From positions 49,751,646 through 49,815,645 of the forward strand of contig CM039508.1 of assembly GCA_022432975.1 (NCBI GenBank): 64,000 bases of DNA, written 5' to 3'. Made by a program: the position numbers and the translations under genes. How positions within the stretch are numbered: position 1 is the first letter of the stretch; each line of letters begins with the position of its first letter. Of the stretch, positions 14,243 through 26,056 are shown one piece after another. The notes below the pieces were generated by a model. The model was not told where the DNA came from and made no database searches. It worked only from the letters and a program-made list of their open reading frames with translations. This DNA is from Begonia masoniana. Lineage: Eukaryota > Streptophyta > Magnoliopsida > Cucurbitales > Begoniaceae.

Positions 14243-15293
14243 CAAAGTCGACATCCTCCGCTCGCTAAACGACAAAGGCTAAAGACTTCAAAGTCGACAT
14301 CCTCCGCTCGCTAAACGATAAAGGCTAAAGACTTCAAAGTCGACATCCTCCGCTCGCTAAACGACAAAGGCTAAAGACTTCAAAGTCGACATCCTCCGCT
14401 CGCTAAACGACAAAGGCTAAAGACTTCAAAGTCGACATCCTCCGCTCGCTAAACGACAAAGGCTAAAGACTTCAAAGTCGACATCCTCCGCTCGCTAAAC
14501 GACAAAGGCTAAAGACTTCAAAGTCGACATCCTCCGCTCGCTAAACGACAAAGGCTAAAGACTTCAAAGTCGACATCCTCCGCTCGCTAAACGACAAAGG
14601 CTAAAGACTTCAAAGTCGACATCCTCCGCTCGCTAAACGACAAAGGCTAAAGACTTCAAAGTCGACATCCTCCGCTCGCTAAACGACAAAGGCTAAAGAC
14701 TTCAAAGTCGACATCCTCCGCTCGCTAAACGACAAAGGCTAAAGACTTCAAAGTCGACATCCTCCGCTCGCTAAACGACAAAGGCTAAAGACTTCAAAGT
14801 CGACATCCTCCGCTCGCTAAACGACAAAGGCTAAAGACTTCAAAGTCGACATCCTCCGCTCGCTAAACGACAAAGGCTAAAGACTTCAAAGTCGACATCC
14901 TCCGCTCGCTAAACGACAAAGGCTAAAGACTTCAAAGTCGACATCCTCCGCTCGCTAAACGACAAAGGCTAAAGACTTCAAAGTCGACATCCTCCGCTCG
15001 CTAAACGACAAAGGCTAAAGACTTCAAAGTCGACATCCTCCGCTCGCTAAACGACAAAGGCTAAAGACTTCAAAGTCGACATCCTCCGCTCGCTAAACGA
15101 CAAAGGCTAAAGACTTCAAAGTCGACATCCTCCGCTCGCTAAACGACAAAGGCTAAAGACTTCAAAGTCGACATCCTCCGCTCGCTAAACGACAAAGGCT
15201 AAAGACTTCAAAGTCGACATCCTCCGCTCGCTAAACGACAAAGGCTAAAGACTTCAAAGTCGACATCCTCCGCTCGCTAAACGACAAAGGCTA
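14243..15293 (+). repeat. 46-bp minisatellite, about 23 copies, inside the 5' LTR
   Basis: The unit begins GACTTCAAAGTCGACATCC and ends in AAAGGCTAAA. Copies are identical except for one base in the second unit (GATAAAGG). The matching place in the 3' LTR (25047-25225) has only about four diverged units. LTRs are identical at insertion, so the array was amplified and homogenised after the element landed. Confidence 0.95.
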
Positions 15294-16201
15294 AACACGA
15301 TAAAGGCGGAAGACTTCGAAGAAGACATCCCTCCGCTCGCTAAACGACAAAGGAAGAAGACTTCATAACTACCTCTTCTGATTGCGGTCCAAGTTTTATT
15401 GCTGCATCCACCGATAGCGGTTCAACATTTCAAGGACATAATCCACCGATGGCGGTTCACTAAAAATAAGCAGGACTCTTCCGCCAGAATTCAAATATAC
15501 CGCGAAAGCTACAGTATACCTCGCCCAGAAGCTTAAAGTCCAGAACATAATGGCGTTCGGGCGACTTGCACTTTCAGAAAGCAACGGCTACCTGAAATTG
15601 TACGATTGCTGCTCCAACGGTAACAATGTTTCCATTAGTGGATAAGGAGCATTGAAGTCAAGAGCCGATTATCAGACACAGTATTTAAGCCAAGGTTAGA
15701 GCACGAAAAAACAACTTTTAAAAAATTTACTCGTGAGCCCTAATCTGCGAAATTTATCTTACTCTGTATTATTCTTCTACATCTCTCGATTCGACAACTT
15801 GAGATTTTAATCTTTGAGAGTGTAGTTTGAGCTTGAACTTTATAAACTCAAATATCTGTATAAGGCAGTGGATTGTCGCCCGTGAAGAACAATCCAGATC
15901 TGTAAAAGGCAGTTGATCGGAGCCCGGAATTCCGATCTGTGTGTTCTCGTTGAGAAGAGAAGGTTAAGGATCTTCAAGGGGTGAACCTTGAAGCGTGAAT
16001 GTAGGTTGGGTTGAGCCGAACCACGTAAAAACTACTGGTGTTAATTTCTCTCTCTCTCTACTTTATTTGATTGTCTACTGTTAGTCTTCAAGTTTTAAGA
16101 ACAGGAGAGAAATTATCTAGGTTATTAAATTGGTTTGCAATTAGCTTAATAATTTTAAAAGGTCTAATTCACCCCCCTCTTAGACAATCTCGATCCTACA
16201 A

Positions 16202-16216
16202 TTGGTATCAGAGCGA
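16202..16216 (+). promoter_or_regulatory. Primer-binding site of Sirevirus 1
   Basis: ATTGGTATCAGAGCG, the complement of the initiator tRNA-Met 3' end, starts immediately after the 5' LTR. Confidence 0.9.
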
Positions 16217-16266
16217 TGTGTAATATTGTCTAAGTAACTTATCTAGAAAATATTGTGATATTTGAA

Positions 16267-17850
16267 ATGGCATTCAACACACACTCTACACAAATGGAAG
16301 GTCAGTCTACCACCAGACCTCCATTCTTCGATGGTAATGATTATGTGTACTGGAAATCTAGGATGAGAATTTATGTTCAGGCTATGGACTATGACATATG
16401 GAATAATATATAAAATAGTCCATACATAGCATTTAAAACAGAAAATGGTATTAGGCTTCCCAAAGCTTCACACGAACTAAATGATACAGATAAGAAGAAC
16501 TTGAGCCTGAATGCCAAGGCAATAAACACCTTGTACTGTGCTCTAAATAGAGACGAATTTAATAGAGTACAAGGGTGTGAGAGTGCTCAAGAAATTTGGC
16601 ACTTATTAGAGATCACACATGAAGGCACAAACCAGGTTAAAGAGAGTAAATTGAGCATGTTAGTTCATGAATATGAACTGTTTTCCATGGAAAAAGGAGA
16701 AACCATTAGTTCTATGTTTACTCGATTTACTAACATCACAAATGGTCTTAAAGCTCTTGGTAAGATTTACTCAGGTGAAGAACAGGTAAGGAAACTTCTG
16801 AGATGCCTACCGAGAGCATGGCAACCAAAGGTAACAGCCATACAAGAAGCAAAGGATCTCAAAGCTCTAAAGCTTGAAGAGCTCATTGGATCTCTCATGA
16901 CACATGAGATCACAATGAGGTCGAACGAGAAGGAAGATCTCAAGGAAAAAGAGATCAATAAAAGGAAGGATATTGCTATGAAAGCTTCCTCCAGTAAACA
17001 AGAGTTATCTGAGGAAGAAGAAGAAGAAGATGATGAGGATATAGCCCTCATTACAAGGAGGTTCAGTAAATTCCTCCAGAGAAAAAGAATGCAAGGAAAG
17101 AGATTTCCAAAGGTTGAGAAATCTCAAAAAGAGAAGGAAATCACATGCTTCGGGTGTGGCAAGCCTGGCCACATGAAGGCAGATTGTCCACAGGCAAAGA
17201 AGTATCCCAAGAAATTTAAGAAGAAGGCTATGAAGACCACTTGAGATGATAGTGAAGGTGACACCTCCTCTTTAGAAGATGAGGAAGTTGCAAATCTGTG
17301 CTTCATGGCACATGAGGATAAGGTTAGTTCTCCCTCTTCCAGTATTTTAAGTGATAGTGAAAGTGATAATGAAGATGGTGAACTAATAGATCCATTTAAT
17401 GATTTGGTTAAACAATTCGGCATACTTAAAACTAAATATAACCTGTTGAAAAAGGAAAATGCAAACATAGTTGATATGCATGCTAAAAAGTGTAATCTGC
17501 ATGTCAAGGAGATTGATGAGCTTAAAAGCAAAAACGAAGATTTGAATCATATTATTCTGAAATTTACTAATGGCACTAAATTATTTAAGATGTTATTAGG
17601 AAGTCAGAGAGCAAATTTTGACAGAACAAGATTAGGTTATGACAAGCCTAATAAAAAGAGAGTTTTTAAGAATTTCTTTGTTAAATCTTCTACCTGCCAT
17701 GCATATAATGAGATAGGACATAAATCATATGAATGTCCCCTGAAACTAGGTAAGAAGTCAGTTGAGAAACTTTAATGGGTTCCTAAGGGAACCAGATCCA
17801 ACACTAACACTAGGACCCAAAAGATTTGGGTACCTAAGAAGACTACTTGA
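16267..17850 (+). pseudogene. Sirevirus 1 gag, with three premature stops
   Basis: The frame from the ATG at 16267 to the normal end TGA at 17848-17850 is 528 codons with no frameshift. In-frame stops lie at 16411, 17242 and 17773. The N-terminus (PPFFDGNDYVYWKSRM) is the DUF4219/UBN2 type gag of Copia elements. Two CCHC zinc knuckles follow (CFGCGKPGHMKADC near 17150, a second near 17700). An acidic, glutamate-rich linker separates the parts. Gag would form the virus-like particle. Confidence 0.9.
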
Positions 17851-20800
17851 TCTTTGTTTTGCAGGATGATGCGTCTCCAATGAGAAATCAATGGTACCTG
17901 GACAGTGGTTGTTCAAGGCATATGACTGGAGATGCATCTAAGTTCGCTGTTGTCAACAAGAAAAAAGGAAGTGTTACTTTTCGTGGAAACCAAAAGGGCA
18001 AAATTGTTGGCATTGGCAACATAGGTAACCCTATCAATCCTATAATAGAAAATATTTTATTAGTTGATGGGTTAAAACACAATTTGCTAAGTATAAGTCA
18101 ATTATGTGACAAAGGTTATGAGGTGATATTTAAATCAAATTCATGCATAATTAAAGATAGCTCATCTAGTTCTATTTTGTTTAAAGGATATAGAAAAGAA
18201 AATGTGTATATTATTGATTTAGATAATATTGAATTTTCTGATGAAAAATGCTTTGCTGTGAATTCTTCTAATGACTGCTGGACTTGGCATAGGAGATTAG
18301 GACACGTAGGGATGGATACCTTAGCTAAGATTACTAAGGAGAATTTAGTTAGAGGGATCCCTAAGATATCCTTTGAAAAAGATAAGGTCTGTGATGCTTG
18401 CCAAATGGGTAAGCAGATCAAAAGCTCATTTGCATCTAAGAATGCAATTTCAACTTCTAAGCCTCTTCAACTCTTTCACATGGACCACTTCGGTCCTTCT
18501 AATATTGCAAGCTTACGAGACAAATTCTATGCCTTTGTCATTGTTGACGACTTTTCCAGATTCACCTGGATATTTTTTCTGAAGTCTAAGGATGAGACTT
18601 TTGATACCTTTTATAGTTTTAGGAAAAGAGTTCAAAATGAAAAGGAGCTCACCATAATTGCTATTCGTAGTGATCATGGTGGAGAATTTGAAAATGAGAG
18701 ATTTGAACTCTTGTGTCTCAAATATGGAATTGAGCACAATTTCTCCTCTCCTAGAACCCATCAGCAAAATGGTGTTGTTGAGAGGAAAAATAGGTCTCTC
18801 CAAGAACTAGCCCGAACCATGCTAAATGAAAATTCCCTTCTTAAGTATTTCTGGGCTGAAGCTGTTGCAACAGCTTGTTATATGCTCAATCGGGTCTCTA
18901 TAAGACCTATTCTTGAGAAAACTCCATATGAGCTCTGGAGTGGAAAAACACTTTCTGTTAAATACTTTAGAGCCTTTGGTAGTAAATGTTTTATTCTCAA
19001 CACTAAGGATAACTTAGGAAAATTTGATTCCAAATCTGATCTTAGAATTTTTCTTAGTTATTCTCTTACTAGTAAAGCATATAGAGTATTCAATAGGAGA
19101 ACTCTAGTTGTAGAGGAAACAGTTCATGTTAACTTTGATGAGTCCCCTCAACCCACAATCAATGTGGATGAGAATGTCACTTTGGAAAATCATTTGGACT
19201 CTCTTTCCTTAGAAAAACCCTCAGATTCACTACAAGTAGAAAAATCCTTAGAACCCTCCTCTACTTCTCTAGATATTGTTCCTGTCAAGGATGAAAATCC
19301 TACTCTCCTTAGAGATTGGAAATATGTCAGAAACCATCCAATAGATGAAGTCTTAGGTGATCCTTCATTAGGAGTAAAGACTAAATCTTCTCTTAGGAAT
19401 CTCTGTGCCAATGTGGCATTTATTTCTCAAGTAGAGCCTAAGAAGTTTGAAGAGGCCGAGAATGATGAGAATTGGATTATGGCTATGCAAGATGAATTAA
19501 ATCAATTTGAAAGGAGCAATGTATGGGAACTTGTTCCACGGCCTAAGGATCATCCCATTATTGGAACTAAATGGGTCTACAAGAATAAATTAAATGAAAA
19601 TGGGATTGTTGTTAGAAATAAGGCTAGACTTGTGGCTAAGGGATACTCTCAAGAAGAGGGTATTGATTTTGAGGAATCCTTTGCCCCTGTAGCTAGATTA
19701 GAGTCAATTAGGATGCTCCTAGCCTTTGCTTGCTACAAGAACTTCACACTCTTTCAAATGGATATAAAGAGTGCATTCTTAAATGGTTACATCAATGAAG
19801 AAGTTTTTGTTGAGCAACCCTTAGGTTTTGAAGCTTTTGATAAACCCGACCATGTCTACAAATTAAGGAAAACTCTTTATGGACTTAAGCAGGCTCCTAG
19901 AGCTTGGTATGATAGATTGAAGAATTTCCTTGAGGAAAGGAATTTCAAAAAGGGAAATTCTGATTCAACTCTATTTACCATGCAAAATGATAATGACATT
20001 CTGTTAGTTCAAATTTATGTCGATGACATTATTTTTGGGTCAACTAATGTCAACATGTGTAATAAATTTTCTTCCCTCATGCAAAGTGAATTTGAGATGA
20101 ATATGATGGGGGAGTTAAAATTCTTCTTAGGATTTCAAATCAGTCAATCTCCAGATGGAATTTTCTTTTGTCAAGAAAAGTACATTGAAGAACTTCTTAA
20201 GAAATTTGGATTAGAATCTTCTAAGTCCTCTAAAACTCCCATGAGTACCACAATAAAATTGGACAAAGATGAAAATGGAATAAATGTGGACATAAAGAAA
20301 TATCGTGGTATGATTGAATCTTTGCTTTATCTGACTGCAAGTAGGCCAGATATTCTTTTTAGTGTTTGTTTATGTGCTAGATATCAAGCTGCCCCTAAGG
20401 AGTTTCATTTATCTGCTGTAAAAAGGATTTTCAAATATTTGAGTGGTACTTATGATTTAGGATTATGGTATCCGAAGGGCACTTCGTTTGATCTGATTGT
20501 ATACTCTGATTCTGACTATGCTGGTAGTCTAGTTGATAGGAAAAGCACCAGTGGAACATGTCAGTTCCTTGGTGAATCTCTTGTCTCCTAGTATTCTAAG
20601 AAACAGAATTCTGTTGCATTGTCAACTGCTGAGAGTGAATATATTGCTGCAGGCAGTTGTTGTGCTCAAATGTTATGGATGAAACAGACTTTGGAAGATT
20701 ATAATCTGTTTTATGATAGGATTCCTATTCGGTGTGATAACACCAGTGCTATCAACATTTCCAAAAATCCTATTTAGCATTCTAGAACCAAGCATATTGA

Positions 20801-20966
20801 TGTAAGGTTTCATTTCATCCGAGATCATGTTCAAAGAGGTGATATTTCTTTGGAATTTGTTAATTCTGTAGATCAATTGGCAGATATTTTTACAAAACCT
20901 TTGGATGAGAAAACCTTCTGTAGGATAAGAATAAGATTGGGACTTATTAAGTGTGACAAAAGTTAA
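17847..20966 (+). pseudogene. Sirevirus 1 pol, two premature stops
   Basis: The frame is 1,040 codons, the same length as in Sirevirus 2. It contains aspartic protease ([11 protein letters not shown]), the GAG-pre-integrase H-C-C zinc region (HRRLGHVG), the integrase core with D-D-E spacing, reverse transcriptase (YVDDIIFGS) and RNase H. Stops at 20589-20591 and 20775-20777 fall in the RNase H part. Pol lies in the -1 frame relative to gag and overlaps its stop codon. The junction also shows a TTTTGCAG that could be a splice acceptor. Confidence 0.9.
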
Positions 20967-21315
20967 GGTTCTTTCCTTATTTTCTGTTTTTAGTGTTTAC
21001 ATCGCCCGGTCATTTTTCGGTGGATATAGATAACCGGATGATATGTATTCTCCATTGACCGGATGATCTTTCTGCATCGGATGATGTACTTTCTAGTCTG
21101 TCGACACGTGTCACCCATCGGATGATATCGTTGTTACACGTGTGACCTCATCACGTCGGGTGATATTTTTACTTCTTTTAAATTCCTATTTCTTCGTCGA
21201 CGCTCCATCTTTCGCGCCCTTTCACTTGCTTCTACTCTGACAGTTGTGCTTTTTCCCCTTTCCAAAACTCTTGTATCCTTCGCATCTACGCTCTGTCGGT
21301 TCTTCAAACGTTATT
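20967..21315 (+). other. Spacer between pol and the third frame
   Basis: Non-coding, with repeated CGGATGAT and CACGTGTC/CACGTGTG motifs (about 21050-21150). Similar CATCGG/CACGTGTC phrases occur in the spacer and LTRs of Sirevirus 2, so the motif family is shared between LTR and internal control sequence. Confidence 0.5.
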
Positions 21316-23302
21316 ATGGAATCCTCCTATAGAGCTGGTAAAGAACCCGCTACCAAGAAGGCCAAGACCGTCGCCCGTCCACCACGAGAAATTCCTCGTT
21401 CGAATAGCTGGCCATCGTATTACTTCCTTACTCAGGCTGCTGAAATAAGGTACCATGAAGAGTTTAAATTTAAGAAATTGATTCCTAGTCGAGGAATTAT
21501 GCCTGATGAGCTAGTTGGTCTAAACTTAGTTGAACCTTTGGCGGACATTGGGTTACTAGGTTTATTCAATGTTGAAACCTTCTATTACTCAGATGCTGTT
21601 AGGATGTTCTATATCAATATGAGTTTTTCTCTAGATTTATCTATGATTAAGAGTTATGTGTATGGAAAGCACATAACTATTACCTCCAATTCAATAAATG
21701 AACTACTGGAATGCCCACATTTAGATGGATGTCCAAAATACTATGCCACAGGCAAGAGTCACCCTCCTTTGATACAGAAGATGGTCGTCTTCTGTTACAA
21801 TCCATAGCTCTCGACCCGAACACCACTCCTAATGTTTTAAAGAGCAAGCATTTGAACATAAGGGCTAAGCTCTTTCATCAAATGATTGGGTACAACATTC
21901 TTCCAAAAAGGGGGCCATTATGATGATGTTAGTTGTATGGAGATCTTTATCCTTCTTGGTATCTACCAAAAGACCCCTTTCGATATAGGGTACATTGTCT
22001 TAAGAAGGATGATTCAGGCTATCATTTCCAGAGCTTCTTCACTTCTTTACAATCTGCTTCTCATGAAGATCTTTCAGCTGCATGAAGTCAACTTCCCCGA
22101 GGATGCTGATCTCTCCAGTCTTAAATCTTACCAACTACTATTCCAAATCTACCCTGAACAGAATGGGCATTAAGAAAAATAGAAAAGGAGAATTTTATTT
22201 GGATCAGTCTAAACAAAGGGTCGCTCAGGTTGCTCTAGTCAGAAAAGGGAAGAGAAAGCTTAGTTTGGATGATGAGTCATCAACTCAAGAGGGCGTTGGT
22301 GATTCTGAAATCCTTGCTCTTTATGATTCCCCTCCTCGATCTCCAGTCACTCGCCTCCTCCTTCCTCCTCCATTGCCAAAAATTTTTCCTCCTGCACCCA
22401 CTTCTGAAGCGATTTCAGCTCCTTTACCTTCCTTGCTGCTGACCACTCTGCCTGCTCCTGCCCCTCTCTCTCCTGTTGTTCAATCCTCTCCTCCACCATC
22501 CACTTTGATTCCTTCTCTGCCTCCTCCAGTCCAACTCCCTTCTGACGTCCAAACATCTGCCCCAATTCTACCAACCACTCCTGCCACTCCCAAAACTTTT
22601 CAGAGACGCTTCTCTATGAGTGAAGAGCAGTTCAATACCTTGCAGTCCAGCATTGACAGTCTTGGGACAGCCTTTAGCTCAATTCAAAGTTAGATTGAGA
22701 CATCTCTAGATACAAAGCTAGCCCAGATCGCATTGGACTTGAGCTCAAAGCTGAATGAGAAGATCAATCAGCTTAAACTGGATGTTGATGTGAGTTTAGC
22801 TAAACTGGATCAAACCATGACTCGAAACCATGTGCTTTTTTCTCGGACCCTTCAGTCTCTCCAGTCTCAAATTGAAGCTCTTCAACCTGCACAGTCTCAA
22901 CAACCTCAGTTTTCCTCTGAGCCGTGCTCTGCAGACTTTTTCCCTCCTATCTTCAGGTCTGCAGAGGCAGATGTGCTTCTCAGCTCTTTGGACCTTTCTG
23001 AAGCTGAACTGCAGTTCAACAATCCAGTTGCTTCTCCTGCCCCTGAGTCCTCCTCCACGTCATCACCATGTATGGCCATGGTGATCTATCAAGGTTCTTC
23101 CCAGGCTGTTTCTCCACCAGTGCCTCCACCTACTATGGATTTGGTAGAGTTTCTAGCCCTCATTCAAGCATTTTTTCAGCCTTATGTTCCTGTCCCTGCT
23201 CTTCCTGCTCCTGCTACTGTTGCTGGTCAATCTACTCTGGACTTAGTCTTACTTTCTTCTCTTCTTCAAGACTTGTGGAAGCATATTAGGGATCTAGCTT
23301 AA
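21316..23302 (+). pseudogene. Sirevirus 1 third open frame (so-called env-like), frameshifted
   Basis: Starts at the ATG at 21316 with a basic patch (ATKKAKTV) and is readable through to 23302 only by changing frame. There are shifts at about 21765, 21910 and 22140 and an in-frame stop at about 22691. The N-terminal 250 or so residues form a folded-looking domain. A proline/serine-rich stretch and a coiled-coil-like segment follow. The intact relative is at 45214-47415. The function in the element is unknown. Confidence 0.85.
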
Positions 23303-23451
23303 TTCGGCTGTTCATCTATTTTGTGTTGCTGGTTGAACCTTTATTTTTTTTTTTATGTTTCACATTTTGTATTCTTCTCTCTGTTTCTTTTTGTTAATGA
23401 CAATGGGGGAGAGAATGTGCATGTCTTTGATATTCTATCATCTGGAATATA

Positions 23452-24985
23452 GTATGCATTGGAATTATGATTGAGTATGCATTGGATTGGAATTATTGAT
23501 TGAGTATGCATTGGAATTATTGATTGAGTATGCATTGGAATTATTGATTGAGTATGCATTGGAATTATTGATTGAGTATGCATTGGAATTATTGATTGAG
23601 TATGCATTGGAATTATTGATTGAGTATGCATTGGAATTATTGATTGAGTATGCATTGGAATTATTGATTGAGTATGCATTGGAATTATTGATTGAGTATG
23701 CATTGGAATTATTGATTGAGTATGCATTGGAATTATTGATTGAGTATGCATTGGAATTATTGATTGAGTATGCATTGGAATTATTGATTGAGTATGCATT
23801 GGAATTATTGATTGAGTATGCATTGGAATTATTGATTGAGTATGCATTGGAATTATTGATTGAGTATGCATTGGAATTATTGATTGAGTATGCATTGGAA
23901 TTATTGATTGAGTATGCATTGGAATTATTGATTGAGTATGCATTGGAATTATTGATTGAGTATGCATTGGAATTATTGATTGAGTATGCATTGGAATTAT
24001 TGATTGAGTATGCATTGGAATTATTGATTGAGTATGCATTGGAATTATTGATTGAGTATGCATTGGAATTATTGATTGAGTATGCATTGGAATTATTGAT
24101 TGAGTATGCATTGGAATTATTGATTGAGTATGCATTGGAATTATTGATTGAGTATGCATTGGAATTATTGATTGAGTATGCATTGGAATTATTGATTGAG
24201 TATGCATTGGAATTATTGATTGAGTATGCATTGGAATTATTGATTGAGTATGCATTGGAATTATTGATTGAGTATGCATTGGAATTATTGATTGAGTATG
24301 CATTGGAATTATTGATTGAGTATGCATTGGAATTATTGATTGAGTATGCATTGGAATTATTGATTGAGTATGCATTGGAATTATTGATTGAGTATGCATT
24401 GGAATTATTGATTGAGTATGCATTGGAATTATTGATTGAGTATGCATTGGAATTATTGATTGAGTATGCATTGGAATTATTGATTGAGTATGCATTGGAA
24501 TTATTGATTGAGTATGCATTGGAATTATTGATTGAGTATGCATTGGAATTATTGATTGAGTATGCATTGGAATTATTGATTGAGTATGCATTGGAATTAT
24601 TGATTGAGTATGCATTGGAATTATTGATTGAGTATGCATTGGAATTATTGATTGAGTATGCATTGGAATTATTGATTGAGTATGCATTGGAATTATTGAT
24701 TGAGTATGCATTGGAATTATTGATTGAGTATGCATTGGAATTATTGATTGAGTATGCATTGGAATTATTGATTGAGTATGCATTGGAATTATTGATTGAG
24801 TATGCATTGGAATTATTGATTGAGTATGCATTGGAATTATTGATTGAGTATGCATTGGAATTATTGATTGAGTATGCATTGGAATTATTGATTGAGTATG
24901 CATTGGAATTATTGATTGAGTATGCATTGGAATTATTGATTGAGTATGCATTGGAATTATTGATTGAGTATGCATTGGAATTATT
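23452..24985 (+). repeat. 24-bp minisatellite, about 62 identical copies
   Basis: Unit TGATTGAGTATGCATTGG plus AATTAT, regular from about 23488 and preceded by two irregular copies. It begins some 40 bp after a purine tract (AATGGGGGAGAG, about 23402-23413) and runs straight into the middle of the 3' LTR at about 24986. The long repetitive open frames on both strands (units ELLIEYAL and SIIPMHTQ) are consequences of the 24-bp period and are not genes. Confidence 0.96.
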
Positions 24986-26051
24986 GAATGACTACGTCCA
25001 CCGATCACTAAACGGACAAAAGAAGAAATCCTCAGATAGCATTCCTTCAAAGTCGACATCCTCCGCTCGCTAAACGACAAAGGCGGAAGACTTCAAAGTC
25101 GACATCCTCCGCTCGCTAAACGACAAAGGCGGAAGACTTCGAAGAAGACATCCTCCGCTCGCTAAACGACAAAGGTGGAAGACTTCAAAGAAGACATCCT
25201 CCGCTCGCTAAACGACAAAGGAAGAAGACTTCATAACTACATCTTCCGATTGCAGTCCAAGTTTTATTGCTGCATCCACCGATAGCGGTTCAACATTTCA
25301 AGGACATAATCCACCGATGGCGGTTCACTAAAAACAAGCAGACTCTTCCGCCAGAATTCAAATATACCGCGAAAGCTACAGTATACCTCGCCCAGAAGCT
25401 TAAAGTCCATAACATTAATGACGTCGGGCGACTTGCACTTTCAGAAAGCAACGGCTACCTGAAATTGTACGATTGCTGCTCCAACGGTAACAATGTTTCC
25501 ATTAGTGGATAAGGAGCATTGAAGTCAAGAGCCGATTATCAGACAGAGTATTTAAGCCAAGGTTAGAGCACAAAAAAACAACTTTTATAAAACTTTACTC
25601 GTGAGCCCTAATCTGCGAAATTTATCTTACTCTGTATTATTCTTCTACATCTCTCGATTCGACAACTTGAGATTTTAATCTTTGAGAGTGTAGTTTGAGC
25701 TTGAACTTTATAAACTCAAATATCTGTATAAGGCAGTGGATTGTCGCCCGTGAAGAACAATCCAGATCTGTAAAAGGCAGTTGATCGGATCCCGGAATTC
25801 CGATCTGTGTATTCTCGTTGAGAAGAGAAGGTTAAGGATCTTCAAGGGGTGAACCTTGAAGCGTGGATGTAGGCTGGGTTGAGCCGAACCACGTAAAAAC
25901 TACTCTCTCTACTTTATTTGATTGTCTGCTGTTAGTCTTCAAGTTTTAAGAACAGGAGAGAAATTATCCAGGTTATTAAATTGGTTTGCAATTAGCTTAA
26001 TAATTTTAAAAGGTCTAATTCACCCCCCTCTTAGACAATCTTGATCCTACA
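24986..26051 (+). repeat. Sirevirus 1, truncated 3' LTR
   Basis: Aligns with 14183-16201 of the 5' LTR from ATGACTACGTCCACCG onward and ends GATCCTACA. The first 365 bp or so of the LTR, and the purine tract that should border it, are missing. It has about four 46-bp-type units where the 5' LTR has about 23. Confidence 0.92.
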
Positions 26052-26056
26052 AAGTG

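Larger units (their letters stand above)
13818..16201 (+). repeat. Sirevirus 1, 5' LTR (2,384 bp)
   Basis: Starts TGTTGACTTA and ends GATCCTACA. It carries a 30-bp array (about 14047-14160), a 46-bp array (14243-15293), and toward its end the phrase GGTTGAGCCGAACCACGTAA common near the 3' end of this LTR family. Recurrent TCCACCGAT motifs occur throughout. Confidence 0.92.
13818..26051 (+). mobile_element. Sirevirus-type Copia element 1, nested in the gypsy element
   Basis: Plus-strand element with target duplication AAGTG (13813-13817 and 26052-26056). It has a 2.38-kb 5' LTR, a tRNA-Met primer site, gag, pol and a third open frame after pol. The third frame and the pol sequence place it with Sireviruses. 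It differs from the second copy in this window by scattered stop codons in gag and pol and frameshifts in the third frame. The 3' LTR has lost its first part to a junction with a 24-bp array. The common parts of the two LTRs differ by about 2 percent (roughly 19 substitutions in 850 bp by eye). Confidence 0.93.

Noticed and set aside
14243..15293. CRISPR-like regular spacing
   Set aside because: The units are directly adjacent with no unique spacers, and the sequence is plant nuclear DNA inside an LTR.
16767..17051. Serine-rich minus-strand open frame
   Set aside because: It is opposite the glutamate-rich part of the Sirevirus gag and is a shadow of it.
23353..25080. Long open frames on both strands with eight-residue repeats
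   Set aside because: A 24-bp unit without a stop codon is automatically open. The frames are products of the minisatellite, not of a repeat protein gene.
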